61,477 nt of DNA from Verrucomicrobiota bacterium (lineage in GTDB: Bacteria > Verrucomicrobiota > Verrucomicrobiia > JADLBR01). The stretch covers positions 1 to 61,477 of the forward strand of contig JAKQKQ010000297.1 in NCBI GenBank assembly GCA_029560585.1. Reading direction: 5' to 3'. The translations under genes were made by a program, and so were the position numbers. The notes below the pieces were generated by a model. It saw only the letters and a program-made list of their open reading frames with translations, ran no database searches and had not been told where the DNA came from. Numbering within the stretch: the first letter of the stretch is position 1; every line of letters begins with the position of its first letter. Below are positions 24,829-34,099 of this stretch, piece by piece.

Positions 24829-26415
24829 ATGGGGCACGTAAATCCCGGCGCGACCGCCAACCGCCCCCGGCAGAGCGATCAGCACGCGAACTGGCGCCTC
24901 TGGCTCCGACCGGGACTAGGCGAGCTGGGTGCCGCGCTGCTGGCCGGTGCCCTCGCGTCGGCGATATCATATTGGTGCGGTCTGCCGACGCCCGCGATCC
25001 ACGACGAGTTCAGCTACTTGCTCGCCGCCGAAACTTTCGCTTCTGGCAACGTCACCGCGCCTCCTCATCCGAACTGGATCCACTTCGAGTCATTTCACAT
25101 CCTGCAGCAGCCGACATGCTCGTCAAAGTATCCCCCGGGCCAGGGGTTGCTCTTGGCCGCGGGATGGAGGATCTTTGGGCATCCCGCGGCAGGTGCTTGG
25201 CTGGGCGCGGCGCTCTCATCGGCGGCGGTTTGCTGGATGCTGCGGGGCTGGACCACGCCCAGGTGGGCTGTCTTTGGTGGCGTCGTCGCGGCAACCCACC
25301 CCGAGGTTCTGGCATGGAGCCAGACATACGAAGGCGCTCACGTGGCCATCATGGGCGCCGCCATCTTGCTCGGTGCGCTGCGCCGCATCGCGGGCCGTCG
25401 ACCCGCGCGCAATGCAGCCCTCATGGCCCTGGGATGTTTCCTCCTGTTCATCAGTCGACCGTTCGAGGGGTTGGTCCTGGCCGCCATTTCCGCCCTTTGG
25501 CTGTCGGTGCGCGCATTCTGGGACGCGAGGCTTCGGCGCGCCCTGTTTTCGATCCGGGTATGGATCGCCTTGATGACTGTCGCGCTACCATCCGGGGTCG
25601 CCATCGCGTATCACAACGCAAGGGTCACCAACAACCCCGCCCGTCTGCCGTACGCCGCGTACCAGGACACCTATGGCTACTCACCGATTTTCCTCTGGCA
25701 GACCATCGGCCCGGTCAAGGCCTATAGGCATGACATCATGAGAGACTTTTACATTGGCTGGGAAGCCGACGCCTACCGCGCACTGCACACCCCGGATGGT
25801 TTCGTGAAGGGTATGCCCAACAAACTCTTGCGCTTCCTCCAGGCGGTTTTCGGGTGCTGGTTGCCCTTCCTGCCCCTCTTCGCTCCTTTCTGGACCGCCC
25901 GCCCATCCCGGTTTGCCCTCGTGGCGATCGGGGGGGTCTTCTGCGCCATCCTCGCCGTACCTTGGCTGACCCCGCAGTATGCGGCGCCCGCCATTCCTCT
26001 CGGGTGTCTGACGATCATCTCGTGGATGCGCGCCGCGGCCAAGGCACTCGCTCGCCATCGCTTGTCGGTCGCCCCCCTCTTGGTTCTCGCCATCGGAGGA
26101 TCCCTCACCAATGCCGGAACTGGCGCGATCGCTGCCGCAGTCCACCGACCCGTCTGGGCCATTCACAGAACCATTCTGGAGTCCACCCTCGAGCGGCTCG
26201 GTGGCAAGCACCTGATCCTCGTCAGGTACGGCGCCGGACACTCCCCGCATGAAGAGTGGGTGTACAACCACCCTGACATCGATCGCGCGCATATCGTGTG
26301 GGCCAGGGCGATCCAACCAACCGCGGACAGCCACCTGATTGAAAGCATGCCCGACCGGAAACCATGGCTCCTCATGCCAGACGAATCCGGTGGCCCCGCC
26401 CTGATTCCGTATTAG
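24829..26415 (+). CDS. GT-C membrane glycosyltransferase (PMT/ArnT-like)
   Basis: 528 residues with about ten to twelve transmembrane helices. The first periplasmic loop holds PAIHDEFSYLLAAETFASG, with the acidic D-E pair typical of GT-C enzymes of the PMT/ArnT/GT39 type; SSKYPPGQGLLLAAGWRIFG is the usual KYPPG loop motif. These enzymes transfer sugars from polyprenyl-phosphate donors. It diverges from the GT87-like gene with 77 bp between starts, forming a two-glycosyltransferase locus. Its TAG stop is completed by the first bases of a dispersed hairpin repeat at 26414. The acceptor is unknown. Confidence 0.7.
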   Translation: MGHVNPGATANRPRQSDQHANWRLWLRPGLGELGAALLAGALASAISYWCGLPTPAIHDEFSYLLAAETFASGNVTAPPHPNWIHFESFHILQQPTCSSKYPPGQGLLLAAGWRIFGHPAAGAWLGAALSSAAVCWMLRGWTTPRWAVFGGVVAATHPEVLAWSQTYEGAHVAIMGAAILLGALRRIAGRRPARNAALMALGCFLLFISRPFEGLVLAAISALWLSVRAFWDARLRRALFSIRVWIALMTVALPSGVAIAYHNARVTNNPARLPYAAYQDTYGYSPIFLWQTIGPVKAYRHDIMRDFYIGWEADAYRALHTPDGFVKGMPNKLLRFLQAVFGCWLPFLPLFAPFWTARPSRFALVAIGGVFCAILAVPWLTPQYAAPAIPLGCLTIISWMRAAAKALARHRLSVAPLLVLAIGGSLTNAGTGAIAAAVHRPVWAIHRTILESTLERLGGKHLILVRYGAGHSPHEEWVYNHPDIDRAHIVWARAIQPTADSHLIESMPDRKPWLLMPDESGGPALIPY

Positions 26416-26457
26416 CCCGGATATTTCACAGCCCGCAGGCTGTGAAATATCCGGGCT
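26414..26457 (+). repeat. 44-bp hairpin repeat, solo copy
   Basis: Perfect 20-bp inverted repeat: AGCCCGGATATTTCACAGCC, loop CGCA, then its exact complement. The same hairpin opens the 225-bp composite elements at 36703 and 59751 and a degenerate copy at 47279. Its first two bases supply AG of the TAG stop of the preceding gene. The remaining 160 bp before the SulP gene holds nothing recognisable. Confidence 0.93.
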
Positions 26458-26617
26458 CTGGCCCACGACCAACAACCACCTCTTCTTCGCCCACGAAAAG
26501 CCACAACACGCAGCCAGGAGAGGCAGCGGGACAAACGCCCGGCCCCGACACGGAGACGCGACATTTCGAACTGCATTTCCCCTTGGACGAACCGCGCCCC
26601 GCGAGTAAACTCTAGGC

Positions 26618-28396
26618 ATGGCCTCGCGGCGGTGGCTCCTGGGTGCTCGCAGAGAGCTCGGCCGACTGAAGCATATCCCCTTCCCCCTGATCCGCGTCAT
26701 CAGCGGATATACGGGCGCCGATTTCCGCGGCGACGCGGGTGCGGCGATCCAGTCCGCGCTGATGTCGTTCCCGCGCGCGCTGTGCTGCGCGTTCGTCGCC
26801 GGACTGCCCGTGTCTTTCGGCCTGGTGGGGGCGGCGGTGGGCTCGATCATGGGGTCGCTGCTCGCCACATCCCGATACCTCGTGCTGCTGCCAACGAGGA
26901 CATCCGCCATCCTGCTGCTTAGCCTGCTACTGACCCGCCACCCTGATTCCAACCCCGCGGAAGTGGTCAGTCTCCTGACGATGCTGGTCGCCGTGCTGCT
27001 GGTGGTCGCCTCGTATTTCGACCTGGGCCGCGCCGCGCGTCTCATCTCCAGGAGCGTGTTCGTGGGGTACGCCTGCGGGGCGGGCCTGCTGGTGCTCTTC
27101 AGCCAACTGCATTGGGCGCTGGGGTTCGATATCCCGAGGGTCGATACGTTCTATGAGGTGTGCGACGAGACCTTCCGCCGGCTAGGTCAAGGGTGCCTGC
27201 CGTCGCTGGCGGTCGGCGCGGGCACGGCGGCCGCCTGGCTATTCATCTCGATAAAGTGGCCGGCCTCCCCATCGAGCGCGATCGTCCTGGCGCTCGCCTC
27301 GATCGCGGGCGCGGCGCTGCAGGCCCATGGCGTCGCGATCGCCACGATCGCGCCGGTCCACGTGGACGCCCTGCGGCCGCACGTGCCCAACCTTAGCCTT
27401 TCGGAATTCAGTTCCGTGGCGAGTTCGGCGGTGGCGATCGCGCTGCTCGGCATCGCCGAATCCAGTTTCGTGGCGAAGCGCATCGGCGCCCAGGCCGGCG
27501 AACCGGACCACACGAACCGCGAGATGTTCCGCATCGGGGTGGCCAATGCGGTCGCCTCATTCTTCATGGCGATGCCCGCCTTCGCTTCGCCATACTGCAG
27601 CCGGGTGAGGTTCAGCGGCGGGGCGAGGACCCCGATGAGCTGCCTCTTCACGGGGGTGCTGCTGACGGCGGGCGTGATCTTCTTTGGCACGATGCTCCGC
27701 TGGACACCGCTGCCGGCCGTCTCCGCGGTGGCGATCTGCATCTGCGTGCGCCTCGTCCGCCCGTCGGACATCCGAATCGCCGCGTGCTCCACGGTCGAGG
27801 ATTCGATCGTGTTCCTGACCACTTTCTTCGCGACGCTGCTGACGCCGCTCGACATCGCGCTCTATTTCGGAATCGGCTCATCCGTGCTGTTCGTCCTGCG
27901 CCGGCTCCCGGAGCCCAGCCTGGCCGAGTACACCATCGACCGTTCCGGCCAACTCGCGCCCCTCGCCACGGAAGGACAACGCGCAGAGCCGGCCGTCACC
28001 ATGTTGCACATCGAGGGGGAGAGAACGTTTGGATCTGGCGATGCCCTCTTCGCGCAAGTCTGCCGCGTCTGCCACGAAAGCCGAATCCGGGTGGTGATAC
28101 TCCAGCTCCGTGCGCCCAGGGCGCTGGACGCCAGCAGCCTGATCGCCATTCGCGAACTTCTCGAATTCCTGCACCGCTCCGGCCGCCATCTCATCATCGT
28201 GGGCGCCTCGCGAGAGGTGCGCGGGGCTTTGCGGAACTCGGGCCTGATCGATGCGATCGGCGCGCCCAACGTCCTGATCAGCGGCCGCGGCAATCCGCTG
28301 CTCGCCACGCGCGAGGCGCTCACGCGCGCGTCAGAAATACTCGAAAGAGAGCCTCCGGCAACTGCCCGGCCAGCCCTGGCCGGACTCGACATGTGA
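26618..28396 (+). CDS. SulP-family anion transporter with C-terminal STAS domain
   Basis: 592 residues. The membrane part (about 30-425) has the SulP/SLC26 layout of about 12-14 helices in a 7+7 inverted repeat: DAGAAIQSALMSFPRALCCAFVAGLPVSFGL, the IALLGIAESSFVAKRIGAQAGE helix with conserved E-S near the ion site, and ANAVASFFMAMPAFASPYCSRV. A STAS domain follows (about 465-570: TMLHIEGERTFGSG..., VVILQLRAPRALDASSLIAIRELLE). Such proteins carry sulfate, bicarbonate or other anions. The substrate cannot be read. No operon partner is visible. Confidence 0.85.
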   Translation: MASRRWLLGARRELGRLKHIPFPLIRVISGYTGADFRGDAGAAIQSALMSFPRALCCAFVAGLPVSFGLVGAAVGSIMGSLLATSRYLVLLPTRTSAILLLSLLLTRHPDSNPAEVVSLLTMLVAVLLVVASYFDLGRAARLISRSVFVGYACGAGLLVLFSQLHWALGFDIPRVDTFYEVCDETFRRLGQGCLPSLAVGAGTAAAWLFISIKWPASPSSAIVLALASIAGAALQAHGVAIATIAPVHVDALRPHVPNLSLSEFSSVASSAVAIALLGIAESSFVAKRIGAQAGEPDHTNREMFRIGVANAVASFFMAMPAFASPYCSRVRFSGGARTPMSCLFTGVLLTAGVIFFGTMLRWTPLPAVSAVAICICVRLVRPSDIRIAACSTVEDSIVFLTTFFATLLTPLDIALYFGIGSSVLFVLRRLPEPSLAEYTIDRSGQLAPLATEGQRAEPAVTMLHIEGERTFGSGDALFAQVCRVCHESRIRVVILQLRAPRALDASSLIAIRELLEFLHRSGRHLIIVGASREVRGALRNSGLIDAIGAPNVLISGRGNPLLATREALTRASEILEREPPATARPALAGLDM

Positions 28397-28500
28397 CGCT
28401 CGGCGGGTGCCCCTGCCTGCGGCGGACACGGGACCCCGGCGAAACCCCCGACCCAAGGGGCGCCCATTTGCCCGACGGGCATTTGGCGCTACATTTCTCC

Positions 28501-29004
28501 ATGATAAGCCAAAAAATCAGCCAGCTCGTCAACGAACAGGTGGGGCACGAATTCGCGGCATTCATCCAGTACGTCGCCGTCTCCGCCTATTTTGAATCAT
28601 TGGCCCTTCCCAAACTTGCGCGTTACTTCGCCAAGCAGGCCGAGGAGGAAAAAGTCCACGCGCTGAAATTCATAAAATTCCTCAACGACACCGATCAGGC
28701 CGTCGCCATCCCGCCGATCCCGCAGCCCGCATGCGCATTCAAGTCGGTGGAGGACGCCATCCAACTCGCCTACGAGCAGGAGGTTCGCGTCACCAAACAG
28801 ATCGAGGCGATCTACAATCAGGCCGCCTCCGAATCCGACCGCATAACGCAGAACTTTCTCCAGTGGTTCCTTGCCGAGCAGCTCGAGGAGGTCTCCAGCA
28901 TGGATACGCTGCTCAAGATCACGCGGCGCGCCGGAGACAATCTCTTCCGCATCGAGGACTACGTCGCGCGCGAAGGGCATCCCGAGGAGGCGATCGCCGG
29001 ATGA
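28501..29004 (+). CDS. Ferritin (FtnA-like non-haem iron storage protein)
   Basis: 167 residues forming the four-helix ferritin bundle. Ferroxidase ligands are visible: E17 in NEQVGHEFAAFIQY, E50 and H53 in AEEEKVHALKF, and the third-helix glutamates in AYEQEVRVTKQIE, plus Q127 in AEQLEEVS. It starts MISQKISQLVNEQ, as many FtnA proteins do. It stores iron as ferric mineral and limits Fenton chemistry. It stands alone 104 bp after the SulP gene; no Shine-Dalgarno is evident. A DPS or encapsulin cargo identity is unlikely because the full ferritin helix set is present. Confidence 0.92.
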   Translation: MISQKISQLVNEQVGHEFAAFIQYVAVSAYFESLALPKLARYFAKQAEEEKVHALKFIKFLNDTDQAVAIPPIPQPACAFKSVEDAIQLAYEQEVRVTKQIEAIYNQAASESDRITQNFLQWFLAEQLEEVSSMDTLLKITRRAGDNLFRIEDYVAREGHPEEAIAG

Positions 29005-29034
29005 CCCCCGAGACCGATTCTCCAATACCGCCGC

Positions 29035-30696
29035 TCAAGGAAACCAAATCGGCACCGCCCACTTGCCGATGGTGACAGAATCACCCTCGGCGCATTCCCT
29101 CTGGTAGAGCGTGCAGAAGTTCCCGGAGGAGGAAGGGTTGAACAACGGCACCTCGGGCACGGCGACCTTCCTAAAGCCCTGTTTGATGAGCGCCTCCGCC
29201 TGACTGTCCTTGTTTCGATCGGGTGCCGGCGTGAGGAAGTGCAGCATCCCGGCGCGGCTGCACCGAACGGCCTTCGAACCGTTCAGCGCAACGCGCAAGA
29301 ACCTCGCGCCCTGCAGCGCCTCCGGAACATCGCTCGCGACGTAACCGCGATCGGTGAAGAGGGTCTCGCCGACGTCCAACGAAAAAGCCCCCGCGCCCTC
29401 GATGGCCAGCGCGGCGGCCGGGGCCTTGCGCAACGGTTCGCTATCCTTGTTGTCCCGAGGGGCAACCGGTTTTGCCTTGGGCGCTTCCATCCCGCCCGAC
29501 GCCTCGCTGACAATCTGGCGCAGTCGGACGGCACCGCTGACCGCCTTGCCCGCGGACGCGTCTTCCTCGCGAAAACTCGCCATCAGGATGTGGCGATCAC
29601 CCGTGCGGCTGTAGTCATAAATGATGCGGATCAGGCCGTCGGCGGTCTGCTGGCCGTCGGGATAAGACACGCCGTTGCGCTCGTCCAGCAGCAGCCCGCC
29701 GCCCCACGTCTTGCCGTCATCCGCCGAAACGAAGGCAGTCAGATGCGAGCGGCCCGTCTTCTCGGCGATCGGGCCGTGTTTGACCAACAGGAGGTTGCCG
29801 GAATTCAGGCGGCTGATGAAGAAACGCGCGCCAGGATGGACAATTGCAGAAGGCGCCAGTTCGGGCCACGTTGCACCACGATCCGTTGATACACTCTCCC
29901 CGATCCCGTACTTCGTTCGGACCAGCAACCAGAGAGAGCCATCCTTGCGCTCGACGAACATGTGTTCGTCAAACTGGCGGGCCGCCACCGGCACATTGCA
30001 GCCCCCGCGGATCGACCACGTCTTCCCCCCATCCGTGGACACGACCATCTTCGCGCTGTTGTCCGTCTGCCGCCAAGTCGAGGCCGGCAGCACCCACTCG
30101 CCTGTGGAGAGGACCAGCGGCTTGCACATCATCACGCCGTTCGAGATGCGCGCCGGCCTGCCCCACGACGGTTGCCCCGATTCCGGGTTGGCGATCTCCA
30201 TGCACCAGACCCCTCCGACCGTGGATTCGTGCCCGACCGTCTGCGCCCAGAACACGCGCAGTTTCCCATCCGGCGCCATCCAGAGTTCCGGATCGAAGGT
30301 GCGCACGGGGCCATCGCCATCCGGATCAACCACCAGCACCTCGCGCCAAGTCTTCCCGGCGTCCCCGCTGGTGCTGAGCACCACGTAATTGTTCTGATCC
30401 TCGCCGGGCGTCTTGCCCGCATACCAGTCCGCCCAGAGGCGCCCGCCGGGCGTGACGGCCATGCTCGGGATCCCCTGAAAAGCCCGGTTGGTAACGGCGT
30501 GCTGCGCCTGTGGCGGCCCCACATAATGCGCCGGGGCGAGAAACACGGCGTCGTCCGCGGCCATGGCCCCCAACGCGACGAAAAGAAGGCCTATCGTCGG
30601 AAGGCACCGGCATCCCGTCCGCCCGCGGACGCCCATCGACGGCGAACCCCATCCCCGCTTTGTCCCCGGCGCGCGTCGTCGCGCGCCGCTCTTCAT
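29035..30696 (-). CDS. Secreted BNR-repeat exo-sialidase-like protein
   Basis: 553 residues with a basic N-terminus and signal peptide (GCRCLPTIGLLFVALGAMA). A six-bladed sialidase-type propeller is indicated by four Asp boxes (STSGDAGKTW, STDGGKTW, STDRGATW, SADDGKTW) and an upstream FQGIPSMAVTPGGRLWADWY strand. A C-terminal extension of about 150 residues (KAPAAALAIEGAGAFSLDVGETLF...) is not part of the propeller. BNR proteins of this type in PVC-like bacteria are annotated as exo-alpha-sialidases, but the Arg triad cannot be confirmed by eye, so the glycan substrate is open. GTG 30711 or 30717 are alternative starts with a better AGAGGG site. Confidence 0.75.
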   Translation of the reverse strand: MKSGARRRAPGTKRGWGSPSMGVRGRTGCRCLPTIGLLFVALGAMAADDAVFLAPAHYVGPPQAQHAVTNRAFQGIPSMAVTPGGRLWADWYAGKTPGEDQNNYVVLSTSGDAGKTWREVLVVDPDGDGPVRTFDPELWMAPDGKLRVFWAQTVGHESTVGGVWCMEIANPESGQPSWGRPARISNGVMMCKPLVLSTGEWVLPASTWRQTDNSAKMVVSTDGGKTWSIRGGCNVPVAARQFDEHMFVERKDGSLWLLVRTKYGIGESVSTDRGATWPELAPSAIVHPGARFFISRLNSGNLLLVKHGPIAEKTGRSHLTAFVSADDGKTWGGGLLLDERNGVSYPDGQQTADGLIRIIYDYSRTGDRHILMASFREEDASAGKAVSGAVRLRQIVSEASGGMEAPKAKPVAPRDNKDSEPLRKAPAAALAIEGAGAFSLDVGETLFTDRGYVASDVPEALQGARFLRVALNGSKAVRCSRAGMLHFLTPAPDRNKDSQAEALIKQGFRKVAVPEVPLFNPSSSGNFCTLYQRECAEGDSVTIGKWAVPIWFP

Positions 30697-30862
30697 CGCC
30701 AATGTCTTCACCTGCACCCTCTTTCTCTATCGCGCCGCCCACGCGCCGCCGAAGTGCGCAAGAGCATGCCGCCACCGTGCGCTTTTTGGAAATCTAATTG
30801 TATTTGAATCACCGGATGATCCCATCCGGCGGCTGCCGGACCACCGGGGGTGAAAATGAGAC

Positions 30863-30919
30863 GCAGGAGCGCGCCTGCGTGCGATTCGCGCATGGGATCG
30901 CCTGCAAGCACGCTCCTAC
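30863..30919 (-). repeat. Y-shaped palindromic repeat, copy 3 (inverted)
   Basis: Minus-strand copy with arms GTAGGAGC and GCTCCTGC and two inner palindromes, one slightly decayed; the flank CGTCTCATTTTCACCC matches copies 2 and 5. It lies in the 531-bp gap between the two sialidase genes. Confidence 0.88.
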
Positions 30920-30987
30920 GATTCGGTGTCTGAATCTTCGAGTCAGCGCGGGATAATCCAGAATGAAATTTCTGGGGGCGGAGCCGT

Positions 30988-31131
30988 TTTGGAGTGCGTT
31001 GGCAAAGCGAAGCGGCGACACCGCTTTTGCCCCCGGCGGAGCCGAAGCCGATGGCCCCGGCTCCCGCTTCGCGCGCCGCCAAAGCGGTGGCGCCGTCCGG
31101 CCGTTGCCGGACTCTGCCACCGCAGTCCAAA
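30988..31131. repeat. Long imperfect inverted repeat (about 144 bp)
   Basis: Ends TTTGGAGTGCGTTGGCA and TGCCACCGCAGTCCAAA are near-complementary; inside, GGCGACACCGCTTT and AAAGCGGTGGCGCC form a second complementary pair. A long hairpin with a GC-rich head is predicted. Similar GGAGTGCGG...CCGCACTCC elements are, to my recollection, common in Verrucomicrobia-like genomes. Only one copy is in this window. Confidence 0.7.
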
Positions 31132-31227
31132 GCCCTCCAGGCCCGGATCCTGGGTCGGGGCACGAGCCGCGCCCGCGAACAGCGACGTGGAGTTTCTGGC
31201 TAGCCCAAACGCGTGCGAAGTTTCAGG

Positions 31228-32634
31228 TCAGCGATCAGGGCCCGCCGCGGACCTGAACCACTCCTCGCCGATGACGCGCCCCAGGAGGAAGAACTTTCGC
31301 TCCGGGTACCAGAGCACTGCCTTTCCGTTGCGGACGGTGAAGCTGGAATAGAGCGCAAGATCCAGCCGGCCCTTGGTGCCGGGTTTGCCGAGGCTCACGC
31401 CATCGTGATCCATGAAGAACCTCGGTTCGTCGAACCACACCGGCTGATCCGCGCTCGCATGGAAGCGGCCCGGAACGAGATAGATCGGGCGACGGTGGTA
31501 GCTGGTGTCCGTGGGTCCGAAATTCTTGTAATGGCCGTCGTGGTTGTGGATGAAGAGCGCGTAGCGACCGCTGCCGGCCTCGTTGCCTCCCACGTCGTAC
31601 ATGGGGCATGGCGAGAGGGGTTGAAGCAACGGCGCGCCGCCGTCCTTGCGCAGGAGCGGGCGCGGCTGGCTCCATGTTTCTCCGACATCCGCGCTCACGC
31701 TCCAAAATGGGCTGCCCGATGCGGTGCGCATCACGCAGAACAGCCGCCCGTCCGGCAGCTTCACGACGGTCGGTTCCTGGCAGGCGCTGACGTCCGGATG
31801 CCCCGGGAATGGGACCGCCAGGGCCCTCTCGTTCGCGGCGAACCAACTGATCCTCAGGTCCTGCGGTTCCGGGTTCTCGTCCACGTTCTCGAAGCGCATG
31901 AACTCGACGCGCGAGTCCGCGGAGATCCATGACTTCGTCGGGTTCTTGCGCACCGCGAAACTCGTCCATCGCGTGAAGCCCGCGAAGTACCTCCCGCCCT
32001 TGCCGAGCCGCAGTGGCTTCTGCCAGCAGAGCATGTTCGGCGGCATGGTCAGATCGGGGTTGTCGTTGATGCTGCGCGCGATCGGGACGTTCTGCGGCTG
32101 CGACCACGTCGCGCCGTTGTCGTCGCTGCGAATGCCGTGCAGCCAGCCGGTGTGGTGCGGGAAGTTGTCCACGCGACCGATGTGCTGGCTGTAGAGCACG
32201 TAGATCCGCCCCTTCTTGCTCACGAGCGGGTAGCCCCAGCTCGCGATGTGGCCATCGCCCGGTTTCTTGGGCCCCGCGATGATGCGCGGCTTGGTCCACG
32301 TGACGCCCTCGTCGGCGCTGCGCGCAAACGCGATGTGCTGGTCCGGCTGCGCCTCCGCGGAACTCTGCGTCCAGACCGCCATCAGCGAGCCGTCCGGTCC
32401 ATCGAAAACGAGAAAATGCTCATTGCCGGTGTCGTTGACGCCCACGTCGGTGACCTCCGGGACAAAGACAACGTAATCCGGCTTCGTGATGCGAAGCTGC
32501 GACGGTATTCGCGCCTTAAGGTCGGCGGGCGAGGCGATGAAATTCGCGTCGGTGTCTGCGGGGGCGGCGGCCTGCAGTTGTGCGATCAGGCCCCATGCCG
32601 CGGCCCCAAAGATGAGGCATGCGATGCTCTTCAT
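31228..32634 (-). CDS. Secreted BNR-repeat sialidase-like protein
   Basis: 468 residues. The signal peptide MKSIACLIFGAAAWGLIAQLQA is followed by a propeller with three Asp boxes (SADEGVTW, SDDNGATW, SADVGETW). GGAGGG lies before ATG 32634. Distinct from the neighbouring sialidase-like protein in sequence, it has DGHIASWGYPLVSKKGRIYVLYSQHIGR and a C-terminal YSSFTVRNGKAVLWYPERKFFLLG. It ends 531 bp before the other sialidase gene and begins 27 bp after the Gfo/Idh gene in the same direction, so it may belong to that catabolic operon. Confidence 0.75.
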   Translation of the reverse strand: MKSIACLIFGAAAWGLIAQLQAAAPADTDANFIASPADLKARIPSQLRITKPDYVVFVPEVTDVGVNDTGNEHFLVFDGPDGSLMAVWTQSSAEAQPDQHIAFARSADEGVTWTKPRIIAGPKKPGDGHIASWGYPLVSKKGRIYVLYSQHIGRVDNFPHHTGWLHGIRSDDNGATWSQPQNVPIARSINDNPDLTMPPNMLCWQKPLRLGKGGRYFAGFTRWTSFAVRKNPTKSWISADSRVEFMRFENVDENPEPQDLRISWFAANERALAVPFPGHPDVSACQEPTVVKLPDGRLFCVMRTASGSPFWSVSADVGETWSQPRPLLRKDGGAPLLQPLSPCPMYDVGGNEAGSGRYALFIHNHDGHYKNFGPTDTSYHRRPIYLVPGRFHASADQPVWFDEPRFFMDHDGVSLGKPGTKGRLDLALYSSFTVRNGKAVLWYPERKFFLLGRVIGEEWFRSAAGPDR

Positions 32635-32661
32635 GGATCCCTCCAATGTCTTGGTCCCGAT

Positions 32662-34071
32662 TCACGCCCCCACGAGCGTTTCAATCTCCCAGCCCTTGCG
32701 GTACTGGCGCCGTACGAGGGCGGTGGCGGCGGGGTCGTCGAAAGTCATGGTCCTGGCGTCCCACGACAGCTTGCGCTCCGGCAGTCGCTGCGCGATCGTC
32801 CCGAGCACCACGGTCTCATTCAGTGGCCCGGCATAGTCGAAATTCGAATTCGCCTGTTTTCCCGCGAGGATCGCGTCGGTCCACATGCGATAGTGGTCCT
32901 GCGCTTCCATCTCGGCGTACGCCTGCTTGAGCGTGGTGCGGCTGTAATCCAGGAAATCGGCCTGCGGGTAGAGCCGCGGTATCGATGGCGAATGCGCGGT
33001 GACCAGCGTCCCCTTCTCTCCGACAAAGATCGAACCCGCGCCCGGCAGCTTCTGTCCCTCCGGCATCCGCGCGATCTCCACGGCCGGCAGCTTGCCCCCG
33101 TGGTACCACGTGAGCCGGAAGCCCTCCGCGGCAAACTTCGTGCCCGCGAACTCGTAGCCCACGATGCTCCATTCCGGATAGGTCTGGTCGTTGACGCCAC
33201 TCACCTGCGCCGAGACGTTCCGCGGCGCCCCCAGCTCAAGGCTCCACACGACGGGATCCATCACGTGGCACCCCATGTCGCCCAGCGAGCCGCAGCCGAA
33301 TTCCCGCCAGCCCCGCCAATTGAAATTGTGATACACCTGATGCTTGTAGGGCCTCGGCTTGGCGACCCCTATCCACAGGTCCCAGTGGATGCCCTCCGGG
33401 ACAGGATCCTCCCCGGGAGGCATGCCCATGCCCTGCGGCCAGTTCGATCGTCCGACCCAGCAATGGGCCTCCTTCACCTTGCCGATGACCCCATCGCGGA
33501 TGACCTTCACGAGACAACGGTAGCCCGCGCTTGAGTGGGCCTGGTTGCCCATCTGCGTCACGACGCCCTTGGCTTTCGCAAACTCCCGCATGACGCGCGA
33601 CTCGTGCACCGTCTGCGTCAGCGGTTTCTGAACGTAGACGTGCTTGCCAAGCGCCATCGCCGAAAGCGCGATCGTCGCATGCATGTGGTCCGGCGTCGCC
33701 ACCGTCACCGCATCAATGCCTTTCTGTTCCAGCATCCGCCGGAAATCCGCATAGCGCGTCGCGCCGGGGAACTTGCGCGCCGCCGCGCCTATCCCAAGCG
33801 GGCGCGCGGCCTGACCTTTGCCGAGGTTGTCGGGCTGGTCGCCACCGTCCCGATGGTCGATGTCGCACAGCGCCACCACGTCGTGCAATTCGCCATCCCC
33901 GCTCGCGCCGATCAGGTCCTCCCATCCCTTGCCCGCGACCCCTACGCACCCCAGCCTCAGGCGGCTGTTGGGCGAGGCCGCCCGCGCCCGGCGATGTACC
34001 GCCAGCGGCGCGAGGGCCCCGCCAAATACAAACGTCCTGACCAGCTGTCTCCGCGTGACATCCAGACTCAT
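32662..34071 (-). CDS. Tat-exported Gfo/Idh/MocA-family oxidoreductase
   Basis: 469 residues. A twin-arginine signal (TRRQLVRTFVFGGALAPLAV) leads into a Rossmann domain (about 38-190: RLRLGCVGVAGKGW, the KGIDAVTVATPDHMHATIALSAM strand, and GKHVYVQKPLTQTVHESR with the catalytic EKP-like motif changed to QKP). The GFO/IDH C-terminal domain follows, with WREFGCGSLGDMGCHVMDPVVWSL. Secreted members with Tat signals abound in PVC-type bacteria and act on sugars with tightly bound NAD(P). The Glu to Gln change in the EKP motif is notable. Next genes on the same strand are PfpI upstream and the sialidase-like gene downstream. Confidence 0.88.
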   Translation of the reverse strand: MSLDVTRRQLVRTFVFGGALAPLAVHRRARAASPNSRLRLGCVGVAGKGWEDLIGASGDGELHDVVALCDIDHRDGGDQPDNLGKGQAARPLGIGAAARKFPGATRYADFRRMLEQKGIDAVTVATPDHMHATIALSAMALGKHVYVQKPLTQTVHESRVMREFAKAKGVVTQMGNQAHSSAGYRCLVKVIRDGVIGKVKEAHCWVGRSNWPQGMGMPPGEDPVPEGIHWDLWIGVAKPRPYKHQVYHNFNWRGWREFGCGSLGDMGCHVMDPVVWSLELGAPRNVSAQVSGVNDQTYPEWSIVGYEFAGTKFAAEGFRLTWYHGGKLPAVEIARMPEGQKLPGAGSIFVGEKGTLVTAHSPSIPRLYPQADFLDYSRTTLKQAYAEMEAQDHYRMWTDAILAGKQANSNFDYAGPLNETVVLGTIAQRLPERKLSWDARTMTFDDPAATALVRRQYRKGWEIETLVGA

Positions 34072-34099
34072 GCCAAGCCTCCCGAGGGCGATTCGACCC

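Noticed and set aside
22500-26415. Genomic island around the glycosyltransferases and pilins
   Set aside because: Slightly lower GC in places, but no integrase, attachment site or clear boundary.
30840-31230. Assigning the organism to Verrucomicrobiota from the inverted repeat type
   Set aside because: The resemblance is from memory and no phylogenetic marker was compared; insufficient for taxonomy.
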